DNA of 64,000 nt from contig KE159591.1 of assembly GCA_000403255.2 (NCBI GenBank), positions 83,823 through 147,822 on the forward strand, read 5' to 3'. The position numbers and the translations under genes are program-made. The first letter of the stretch is position 1, and each line of letters starts with the position of its first letter. The notes beneath the pieces were generated by a model, which was not told the origin of the DNA, ran no database searches, and saw only the letters and a list, made by a program, of their open reading frames with translations. Positions 58,354 to 64,000 of this stretch are shown here, in pieces. The stretch comes from Lachnospiraceae bacterium 3-1. GTDB lineage: Bacteria > Bacillota > Clostridia > Lachnospirales > Lachnospiraceae.

Positions 58354-58671
58354 ATGAATGAAAAATACTTAGAATCCGCAATGCTTTTCGCAAGGCTTTA
58401 TGGTATTGCCGAAACCCTCAATCCGTGGTCTTATATCGACAATGAGAAATTTACCTGTATGATTAAAGAATGGACGGATGAATTTATAAATGTGGAGAAT
58501 GGGGATGTTCTGAAATTCTTTGAATGGAAAATCTCACAAAAAAGACAGGATATGCTGAATATATCAAGAATCAACCGCCCTGCCCTTAATTATCTTCTGT
58601 CCTGTATTCTAATATGTCTGATACATGACACTCCAAAATCTCGCAAAGTGTATCTAACGTCTTTGTCGTAA
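58354..58671 (+). CDS. small hypothetical protein of the element
   Basis: 105 aa. AGAAAGGAA precedes the ATG. The first 65 residues (MNEKYLESAMLFARLYGIAE, WSYIDNEKFTCMIKEWTDEF) look like a compact acidic helical protein. The last 30 residues are antisense to the XRE gene and of different character, so the original stop may have been lost. No family was recognised. Confidence 0.5.
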   Translation: MNEKYLESAMLFARLYGIAETLNPWSYIDNEKFTCMIKEWTDEFINVENGDVLKFFEWKISQKRQDMLNISRINRPALNYLLSCILICLIHDTPKSRKVYLTSLS

Positions 58672-58792
58672 TCGCTTTTCCGTGTTTCATCCTATGTAAT
58701 GTGTTTGCCGGAACACCATGCTTAAAAATCAAGGCATACTCTGTAATGCCTTTTGCTAAAAGTGTGTCATAAAATGGCTGATATGAAATCAT
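58586..58792 (-). CDS. small XRE/Cro-type repressor
   Basis: 68 aa, a bare helix-turn-helix protein: KGITEYALIFKHGVPANTLH, RMKHGKAITTKTLDTLCEIL and ECHVSDILEY. Upstream in the divergent gap lie a palindrome and a half-site overlapping the promoter of the Ig-like gene, so it probably represses itself and that gene. Confidence 0.82.
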   Translation of the reverse strand: MISYQPFYDTLLAKGITEYALIFKHGVPANTLHRMKHGKAITTKTLDTLCEILECHVSDILEYRTEDN

Positions 58793-58849
58793 AGGGAAAT
58801 CTCCTCTCGATTTTTAAAAAATCATATCATGCCAGAGTTTGTCCATATG

Positions 58850-58909
58850 CCTAAAATATTAGGTAGTTACGCCTAATATATTGACTATGCGGAGGGTTTG
58901 GAGTATAAT
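58850..58909 (+). promoter_or_regulatory. promoter with palindromic operator before the Ig-like gene
   Basis: The operator CCTAAAATATTAGG (58850-58863) and half-site CCTAATATA (58872-58880) directly adjoin the -35 TTGACT (58881-58886). The -10 TATAAT (58904-58909) follows after 17 bases. The arrangement fits repression by the divergent XRE protein. Confidence 0.7.
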
Positions 58910-59002
58910 TCTGTTTAAGCAGAATTGTGTCGAAAAATGACGGATTATCACAAGAAAGATATTTTTGAATATATCGAATCTAAAGAAAGGAAGTAAAATA
59001 TT

Positions 59003-59620
59003 ATGAAGAACATCATCAAAAAATCAATCATTACTATCACAGCATTCGCAATCATGCTTACATTGGCTATGCCTATGAGTGCAGAGGCAGCAAGAAAGAA
59101 AGCTCCGAAACTGAACAAAACTAAGGTTACGTTGACTATCACGAAGAAAAAGACAAAGCCTGCTGTTCAGCTCAAAGTAAAGAATGCCGCTGGAAGAAAA
59201 GTGAAATGGACTTCTTCTAACAAAAAAGTCGCTACGGTAAGCAAGAAAGGGAAAATCGTTGCGAAGAAGAAAGGCGTGGCGATGATTACCGTAAAGGTGA
59301 AAGGCAGTAAGACGTTGCGTTGTAAGGTAACGGTGAAAGATAACAGGAAAGCTGTTACGAAGAAACCGATTACGAATCCGGAACCAAGTCCAAGTCCGAA
59401 TCCTACTCCGAATGGTGAATGTGAGCATGATTGGGTTGAGAAAGAAAAAGTTGTTGAAACGAAATACGCTTGTACTTGTGGAAAACTGTTTGACACAGAA
59501 GAGCAATGGACCATTCACAACGACGAAGTTGTAGAAAATGGTGAAACAATCCACTCATTCAGTCCATATGAAATCACTGAAACTTATTACGAATGCTCGA
59601 AATGTCATAAGACAAAATAA
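59003..59620 (+). CDS. secreted Ig-like (BIG2-type) protein, copy 1
   Basis: 205 aa. The signal peptide (KKSIITITAFAIMLTLAMPM, cleaved after AEA) is followed by a very basic bacterial Ig-like domain (KVTLTITKKKTKPAVQLKVK, VKWTSSNKKVATVSKKGKIV, KGVAMITVKVKGSKTLRCKV). A Pro/Ser/Asn linker and a C-terminal tail with paired cysteines (CEHDWVE, YACTCGK, YECSKCHKTK) come next and could bind zinc. It is preceded by AAAGGAAG and the regulated promoter. The target of the secreted protein is unknown; a closely related copy lies 2.6 kb downstream. Confidence 0.85.
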   Translation: MKNIIKKSIITITAFAIMLTLAMPMSAEAARKKAPKLNKTKVTLTITKKKTKPAVQLKVKNAAGRKVKWTSSNKKVATVSKKGKIVAKKKGVAMITVKVKGSKTLRCKVTVKDNRKAVTKKPITNPEPSPSPNPTPNGECEHDWVEKEKVVETKYACTCGKLFDTEEQWTIHNDEVVENGETIHSFSPYEITETYYECSKCHKTK

Positions 59621-59625
59621 GTAAT

Positions 59626-59659
59626 AACCTCCTGCTGAGAAGTGGGAGGTTGTTTTTTT
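59626..59659 (+). terminator. terminator of Ig-like copy 1
   Basis: AACCTCC (59626-59632) pairs with GGAGGTT (59645-59651), followed by T7. It is identical to the terminator after copy 2. Confidence 0.85.
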
Positions 59660-59677
59660 CTCACATATACAAGTACA

Positions 59678-59707
59678 TTGATAGATACCCACAAACTATG
59701 TTATAAT
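59678..59707 (+). promoter_or_regulatory. promoter of the AbiE-like cassette
   Basis: TTGATA (59678-59683), 18 bases, TATAAT (59702-59707), about 100 bases before the first gene. Confidence 0.6.
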
Positions 59708-59810
59708 ACATATACAAATAACTTTTACCAAGATTATCACCCTACAAAAACAAAATACATTCGAGTGCAAAACTAACAACGTATGCCAGAAAGTAAAGAG
59801 GTCTCGCATT

Positions 59811-60218
59811 ATGGAACATCCATTAACACCAACTGCAAAATCAATCTTCTGTACAGACTTTGAAAATTATAAAAGCAACGTATGCCACCTACTACACAAC
59901 CTCGGCGACATAAACTTTTTACAAACAATTTTAGAAGATGACACCATCAGTCAACTTGCCAAAAATAACTTGACAGGATACGCCCTGTATTTAGTTGCTA
60001 TGGTAGATTACATCAGTAAAGAAAATAGCGTACCTTTATGTACGAAATATGACTGGTTACGTAAGTTGAAACTACCAGAACTGGCAATTCCTGTAAGTAT
60101 ACAACTATATATAGACATCTGCGGAAAAGATGAAACATACCAAAAAATATATAATCAAGCCATCCCAGAATTCTTAAAATACAATATATTAGAAGGAGAT
60201 ATAAGAAATGTCTGCTGA
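59811..60218 (+). CDS. first gene of AbiE-like cassette, unknown protein
   Basis: 135 aa, helical, A+T-rich codons unlike the chromosome. The ATG has AAAGAGG upstream. Segments such as YKSNVCHLLHNLGDINFLQT and LTGYALYLVAMVDYISKENS show no known domain. It overlaps the next gene by 11 bases, so translation is coupled. Given that order it could be an accessory or a detached DNA-binding part of the antitoxin; this is inference. Confidence 0.65.
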   Translation: MEHPLTPTAKSIFCTDFENYKSNVCHLLHNLGDINFLQTILEDDTISQLAKNNLTGYALYLVAMVDYISKENSVPLCTKYDWLRKLKLPELAIPVSIQLYIDICGKDETYQKIYNQAIPEFLKYNILEGDIRNVC

Positions 60219-60645
60219 AACAACCATGATACAACCTCACATTATATCAGATGAAACTATTTGGAACCAAAGTGATTTCAAAGCATTATACTTCCAAAAC
60301 CTATTAAAAAATACAAACTATGTTCTTTGTTCTGTATCAGCAGCCGAATACCTCGGACTATGCAACTGTACCACAGAAACAGAAACATATGTACTATCCA
60401 AAGAAGAATGTATTGCCAACAACATACAAATCGTCACCACTGATGGTACACTCCATACAAGCGTAAACCAAACCATCAACGATTTATTAGCTGACAAAAC
60501 AATAGATGAACAAGTAATTTTTGAATCATTAGCAGACCAATATTTCAAAAATAACTATGCTGACCTAACAATCACACCAGACAATCAAGATGCTTTCAAC
60601 TATTACAAACCAATGGCAGAAATGTATTATCATTCAGAGATTTAA
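60208..60645 (+). CDS. AbiEi-like antitoxin candidate
   Basis: 145 aa with AAGGAGATATAAG upstream. Weak similarity to the AbiEi core is seen as YVLCSVSAAEYLGLCN, IVTTDGTLHTSVNQTINDLL and VIFESLADQYFKNNY, matching the order of the AbiEi C-terminal antitoxin domain. The usual N-terminal winged helix is lacking. It sits just before the nucleotidyltransferase gene, the conserved antitoxin position. The assignment rests mainly on position. Confidence 0.55.
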   Translation: MSAETTMIQPHIISDETIWNQSDFKALYFQNLLKNTNYVLCSVSAAEYLGLCNCTTETETYVLSKEECIANNIQIVTTDGTLHTSVNQTINDLLADKTIDEQVIFESLADQYFKNNYADLTITPDNQDAFNYYKPMAEMYYHSEI

Positions 60646-60662
60646 TTTAAGGAGATAACTAT

Positions 60663-61580
60663 ATGCAAAATGACAATAATCTAAACACGCTATATCAAAT
60701 TATTAGCAACATGCAAAAACTTAATATACCTATCGCGGTAAAAGGCGGACTATTATTAAAAGCATCGTTACAAGAACATAAATCTGATATAGATAGAAAA
60801 ACAACAGACATTGACGGCAACTGGCTCAAACAAACACCAGACATCGAAGAAATGCGTAAGAATCTTGAAAAAGCTGTACAAATGTCATATCCTGACTATC
60901 AAGTAATAATAAAAAGACCATATGGTGAAAAACAATCAGCAGGATTTCATATCATAAAAAATAATATTACATTAGCACACATTGACATTGACGTAAATAA
61001 AATAACACCAACAAAATTGTACATGATTAACGATATAAAATTTCATGGAATACCAATGGAACAAGTTTTATGTGATAAAATTGCCGTCTTATCATCTCCA
61101 CAAATCATGAGAAGAACAAAAGACTTATTAGATATGTATGCCATCACGCAGGTTATACCATATGACAAACAAACCGTAATTGAACTATTATCCAAACGCA
61201 AGTTAGGAAACTTCTCTACATTATATACACAAAAAGAAAATATCGAACACGCATACGAAAAACTCAGAGGTGTCACAAATAAACCAGAATTCCAACAAGT
61301 ATACGAATCAGTAATCCATTACTGTAAAGATATTAACAACTCATTAACCTCGCTAAAAATAAAAGAACAAATCACAAAGTCATCAAAAGAAATAAGCTAC
61401 GCTAATGACGATGACCTCAAACTTGCATTAGAAGAAAAAGCAAGACAACAAGAAAGAGCAAAGCACAAAGAATCACACACAGCCTCATATAAAGAATTTT
61501 GCAAAAACGTAAAGAATGCAGGTACAAAACAAAATCCAAATAAAGACCATCCAAACACCGGATTAGGATTAGGAGAATAA
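60663..61580 (+). CDS. AbiEii/AbiGii-like nucleotidyltransferase toxin
   Basis: 305 aa with TTTAAGGAG upstream. The polymerase-beta-like nucleotidyltransferase core is recognisable: IPIAVKGGLLLKASL (the KGG motif), DRKTTDIDGNW with paired acidic residues, and LAHIDIDVNK with a third acidic position. EQVLCDKIAVLSSPQIMRRT and KDLLDMYAI are typical of AbiEii. Such toxins modify tRNA or other targets and give bacteriostasis in type IV toxin-antitoxin and phage-abortive systems. A charged C-terminal tail of about 70 residues is an extra. Confidence 0.82.
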   Translation: MQNDNNLNTLYQIISNMQKLNIPIAVKGGLLLKASLQEHKSDIDRKTTDIDGNWLKQTPDIEEMRKNLEKAVQMSYPDYQVIIKRPYGEKQSAGFHIIKNNITLAHIDIDVNKITPTKLYMINDIKFHGIPMEQVLCDKIAVLSSPQIMRRTKDLLDMYAITQVIPYDKQTVIELLSKRKLGNFSTLYTQKENIEHAYEKLRGVTNKPEFQQVYESVIHYCKDINNSLTSLKIKEQITKSSKEISYANDDDLKLALEEKARQQERAKHKESHTASYKEFCKNVKNAGTKQNPNKDHPNTGLGLGE

Positions 61581-61585
61581 CATTT

Positions 61586-62203
61586 ATGAAGAACATCATC
61601 AAAAAATCAATCATTACTATCACAGCATTTGCAATCATGCTTACACTGGCTATGCCTATGAGTGCGGAGGCGGCAAGCAAGAAAGCTCCGAAACTGAACA
61701 AAACTAAGGTTACCTTGACTATCACGAAGAAAAAGACAAAACCTGCGGTTCAGTTGAAAGTAAAGAATGCCGCTGGAAGAAAAGTGAAATGGACTTCTTC
61801 TAACAAGAAAGTCGCTACGGTAAGCAAGAAAGGGAAAATCGTTGCGAAGAAGAAAGGCGTGGCGATGATTACCGTAAAGGTGAAAGGCAGTAAGACGTTG
61901 CGTTGTAAGGTAACGGTGAAAGATAACAGGAAAGCTGTTACGAAGAAACCGATTACGAATCCGGAACCAAGTCCAAGTCCGAATCCTGCTCCGAATGGTG
62001 AGTGTGAGCATGATTGGGTTGAGAAAGAAAAGGTTGTTGGGACAAAACTCTGTTGTACTCACGGACTCGTATTCTACAGCGAAGCCGAATGGGTAGCACA
62101 CTGTGACAAACTCATGGAACAGGGACTTGACGGATGTGGTGTAAGCCCAGAACCAATCTACGAAACCTATTACGAATGCTCGAAATGTCATAAGACAAAA
62201 TAA
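61586..62203 (+). CDS. secreted Ig-like (BIG2-type) protein, copy 2
   Basis: 205 aa. It starts 5 bases after the toxin stop, with GGAGAA inside the toxin end, so it belongs to the toxin operon. The signal peptide, Ig-like domain and linker are nearly identical to copy 1 at both DNA and protein level. After KEKVV the tail differs (GTKLCCTHGLVFYSEAEW) yet keeps the paired-cysteine layout and ends in the same YYECSKCHKTK. Confidence 0.85.
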   Translation: MKNIIKKSIITITAFAIMLTLAMPMSAEAASKKAPKLNKTKVTLTITKKKTKPAVQLKVKNAAGRKVKWTSSNKKVATVSKKGKIVAKKKGVAMITVKVKGSKTLRCKVTVKDNRKAVTKKPITNPEPSPSPNPAPNGECEHDWVEKEKVVGTKLCCTHGLVFYSEAEWVAHCDKLMEQGLDGCGVSPEPIYETYYECSKCHKTK

Positions 62204-62208
62204 GTAAT

Positions 62209-62241
62209 AACCTCCTGCTGAGAAGTGGGAGGTTGTTTTTT
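62209..62241 (+). terminator. terminator of Ig-like copy 2
   Basis: AACCTCC (62209-62215) and GGAGGTT (62228-62234) followed by a T run; same sequence as the terminator at 59626. Confidence 0.85.
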
Positions 62242-62279
62242 GTGATTTGAATAAAGATAATGCAACAGGATTCTAAAAA

Positions 62280-62322
62280 GGGATAACGCTTAGCAAAAAG
62301 AGCGTTATCCCTATGTTTTTTA
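62280..62322. terminator. second terminator hairpin
   Basis: GGGATAACGCT (62280-62290) pairs perfectly with AGCGTTATCCC (62301-62311), with A-rich sequence before it and a T run after it. It can act in both directions, closing the Ig-like gene and the opposing 287-aa gene. Confidence 0.8.
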
Positions 62323-62406
62323 TGTGGGAACGAAATAAAGTACGACCGAAGTAATGCTCCGTAAATTCCATTGCAATAAAACAAAAAAAGAGGATCGCAA
62401 CGGAAT

Positions 62407-63270
62407 TTAGGGAGTGTTATTCTGGTTTTGTATTTTCGCTCTTTTTAAGAAACTATCTATTTTCTCATAGTCTATTGAATAGAAAGAATCCAAGTCCTGA
62501 TACATCTTCTTATACTTCTGATATGTGGCATACTGTTTTTGCACTTTCTCAAAATCTTCTTTCTTCATACCCAGTCCTTCATTATATTCTTCGGGGAACG
62601 TGTCAAAAACATTTATGTCAAGTCCGTCCAGAGAACCGTCTGACAGAATCGACAGGCATTCTTCTATTAAATAGTGGTCTATCTGCAAGCCTAATGCTTT
62701 TTCAAGAACCTGTTGGATTATCCGTATAATGACAGGCGTTGTATCTATATGGGAACGGTAATAATTTTGTGCATAATCATATACTGACAGTGGGTTTTTG
62801 GCATAATATTCATAAGTGGGTATCGGGATGTTTTTGTCGTAGGCTTGCATATCCCTACAGAGCCGCTTATAGGCAGCTTTTTTTATATGCTCCGAATCGT
62901 GTGCTTTGCAATGTAGCTCATGTATGCGGCTAACAGATTCATTCCACGCCTTAGTAATCTCTTCTGCATTTAACAATGTGCCGGAAACGTATTCATCTAT
63001 ATTTTTTTCTATCTTATTTAATGTGCGTTTGTCTGGACATTCTCTTATCATTTTTTCCTTTATATAGTAACAAATGAAATACGTCTGTTCAGATTCATTC
63101 AAATCCTCCCATTCCTGTTCTTCTTTGCCATGTTCTTTTAGATACTCGTTCCAGCGGCGTTTAATTATTTTGCCGATTCTCTTTTTTTCATCGTTGGTTA
63201 TTCTAGTCATTTCGTAAATACACCAAATCTTAGGAAAATTTACCGTGGGCTTGTTTGAAGTCTCACTCAT
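62407..63270 (-). CDS. hypothetical protein of the element
   Basis: 287 aa from the ATG at 63270, with AAGGAGG 8 bases upstream; a longer frame to 63318 is less likely. The protein is helical and charged, with IWCIYEMTRITNDEKKRIGK, WEDLNESEQTYFICYYIKEK and a Tyr/Lys-rich C-terminus. I recognise no catalytic motif. It could be an element replication or regulation protein; nothing in the sequence decides this. Confidence 0.65.
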   Translation of the reverse strand: MSETSNKPTVNFPKIWCIYEMTRITNDEKKRIGKIIKRRWNEYLKEHGKEEQEWEDLNESEQTYFICYYIKEKMIRECPDKRTLNKIEKNIDEYVSGTLLNAEEITKAWNESVSRIHELHCKAHDSEHIKKAAYKRLCRDMQAYDKNIPIPTYEYYAKNPLSVYDYAQNYYRSHIDTTPVIIRIIQQVLEKALGLQIDHYLIEECLSILSDGSLDGLDINVFDTFPEEYNEGLGMKKEDFEKVQKQYATYQKYKKMYQDLDSFYSIDYEKIDSFLKRAKIQNQNNTP

Positions 63271-63392
63271 AGCTTCATCCTCCTTGTCCCCCTCTTTTTT
63301 AAAATGTCCCCCATACAAATTTCATTTTTACCCATTTTAATACATTTATCAAAAAATGTAAAGTGTCGGACGGCGAATTGAGGGAGACGCAA

Positions 63393-63509
63393 ATGACGAA
63401 TTATTTTTCCAACCTTTATCCAATTGACTGCGCAGTGCTGTCTGTGAATGCACAATCCTACCGAAAATATGGCACGCTGCCAGAGCATGAATTCCTTCCT
63501 GAAATATAA
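63393..63509 (+). CDS. possible small ORF (38 aa)
   Basis: GGGAG lies 6 bases before an ATG that opens 38 codons (MTNYFSNLYPIDCAVLSVNA then QSYRKYGTLPEHEFLPEI). No family was recognised. It could be a real small protein or the 5' stump of a deleted gene. Confidence 0.35.
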   Translation: MTNYFSNLYPIDCAVLSVNAQSYRKYGTLPEHEFLPEI

Positions 63510-63553
63510 AAGGCCATGGATCCCATCAAGAGACCCACAGCCCTATGAAGCAT

Positions 63554-63877
63554 TCAGTTCTTCAGCTGTCCGGCAGCCAGGGCGGGCAGATGGATCAGAC
63601 CGGTGGCGACAGTCACCGCATCCACCTTCCGCATCAGGGAGCCGATCCTTTCTTCATTCCAAAAGATATCGGAGAAATCGGAGAGCTCGCACCCTACATC
63701 AAGGTTAGGGATGCACAGGTAGTTCCCATATTTATGCCGTCCGGCGAGGATGTGGAAGTAAGTCCCCCGCCCATTGATCTCAGCTTCATACCATCCGTTC
63801 TCCGTGCTCAGCAGGATGATCTGCCCCGTCCAGGTCTCCCTGCGGGAGCCGTTTTTCAGGATACAGGTATAATTCAT
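63554..63877 (-). CDS. DUF6618-like protein of a conjugative module
   Basis: 107 aa with GGAGG before the ATG at 63877. It begins MNYTCILKNGSRRETWTGQI and contains GRGTYFHILAGRHKYGNYLC and IPNLDVGCELSDFSDIFWNE. This pattern is typical of small proteins encoded beside type IV coupling genes in Lachnospiraceae integrative elements. The function is unknown. It follows the truncated gene at the window edge by 12 bases. Confidence 0.65.
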   Translation of the reverse strand: MNYTCILKNGSRRETWTGQIILLSTENGWYEAEINGRGTYFHILAGRHKYGNYLCIPNLDVGCELSDFSDIFWNEERIGSLMRKVDAVTVATGLIHLPALAAGQLKN

Positions 63878-63889
63878 GTTCCATGCCTC

Positions 63890-64000
63890 CTATCCGAGAT
63901 TCTGGCTGCTGACGGAGGCCAGGATGACATCCGTATCAATGACTTTCTTCTCCATCTGCGCCCCCAGTGTCAGTGCGTCGGTCATCAGGTTGTCCACCAG
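63890..64000 (-). CDS. partial conjugation-module protein (C-terminal 36 residues)
   Basis: The frame is open from the right edge to a TAG at 63890-63892, giving LVDNLMTDALTLGAQMEKKV and IDTDVILASVSSQNLG. Too little is present to name a family. Position upstream of the DUF6618-like gene suggests an element transfer gene. Confidence 0.5.
   Translation of the reverse strand: MVDNLMTDALTLGAQMEKKVIDTDVILASVSSQNLG

Larger units (their letters stand above)
55400..64000. mobile_element. mobilizable/conjugative element, right end outside window
   Basis: From about 55.4 kb the gene content changes: J-domain protein, MOBV relaxase, candidate oriT, iteron array, small repressor, AbiE-like cassette, unknown 287-aa protein and DUF6618-type gene. 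Several segments are markedly A+T-rich relative to the chromosome. The left limit is set only by the end of the TetR gene; I found no integrase or clear att repeats. Two nested elements are possible because the right end resembles a separate conjugation module. Confidence 0.65.

Noticed and set aside
59024-59554. Minus-strand open frames antisense to the Ig-like genes (also 61607-62191)
   Set aside because: They exist only because the sense strand is rich in Lys codons; no start signals or family match.

Overview
The window looks like a Lachnospiraceae (Clostridia, Bacillota) chromosome of moderate G+C. The signs are the gene families (DUF1700/DUF4097/PadR envelope operon, Uma2 proteins, ABC-F and RlmI-type genes, a MOBV element with DUF6618-like conjugation genes), strong GGAGG ribosome binding sites, and short AT-rich spacers with TTGACA/TATAAT promoters. 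I cannot name a species. No rRNA, tRNA or CRISPR array was recognised.

Region 1 (1-10433) is an alpha-mannoside utilisation locus on the minus strand: a GntR/LacI-type regulator, an ABC importer (lipoprotein binding protein and two permeases, no own ATPase), a GH125 exo-alpha-1,6-mannosidase, a GH38 alpha-mannosidase and an AGE-family sugar isomerase cut by the window edge. Together they would import manno-oligosaccharides or N-glycan fragments, release mannose and probably isomerise it. Region 2 (10469-17188) holds compound palindromic repeats, a regulator/ABC-export operon, a PdaA-like deacetylase, an MscS channel and an SGNH lipoprotein.

Region 3 (17183-28051) is a molybdate transport, molybdenum cofactor and anaerobic purine/ureide degradation locus (modABC, moaC, MOSC-mogA, moaA, xdhC, hydA, ygfK, ygeW, arcC). 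Almost every catabolic or cofactor gene in it is broken. There are one-base losses in homopolymer runs (modC, MOSC, moaA, hydA start), out-of-frame deletions at short direct repeats (mogA, hydA, ygfK), a modC-moaC fusion, and one deletion that removed the 5' halves of the divergent ygfK and ygeW. modA, modB, a DauR-like regulator and arcC remain intact. The same scar types recur farther right: a second OYE-type reductase and its divergent AraC regulator, an FAD oxidoreductase, a zinc alcohol dehydrogenase, and an esterase fused to vanZ. Core genes (guaB, clpX-like, lspA, rlmI-like, ABC-F, the two-component system) are intact, so this looks like selective decay of accessory metabolism rather than uniformly poor sequence. 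Read-level checking is needed for the single-base lesions.

Region 4 (33.6-55.3 kb) is mostly ordinary chromosome: hemerythrin, the PadR/DUF1700/DUF4097/PspC operon, ABC-F, RlmI-like methyltransferase, Uma2, guaB, cold-shock protein, lspA, an S8 peptidase, a ClpX-like unfoldase, an OmpR/histidine-kinase pair with a membrane partner, VanZ, a nitroreductase and a TetR regulator.

Region 5 (about 55.4 kb to the right edge) is a mobile element. It has a J-domain protein, a MOBV relaxase with a candidate oriT hairpin and four tandem 11-bp iterons, and a small XRE repressor with a palindromic operator. It also carries an AT-rich three-gene AbiE-like toxin-antitoxin cassette flanked by two near-identical genes for secreted Ig-like proteins whose C-terminal tails diverge. 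The right end enters what looks like a conjugation module.
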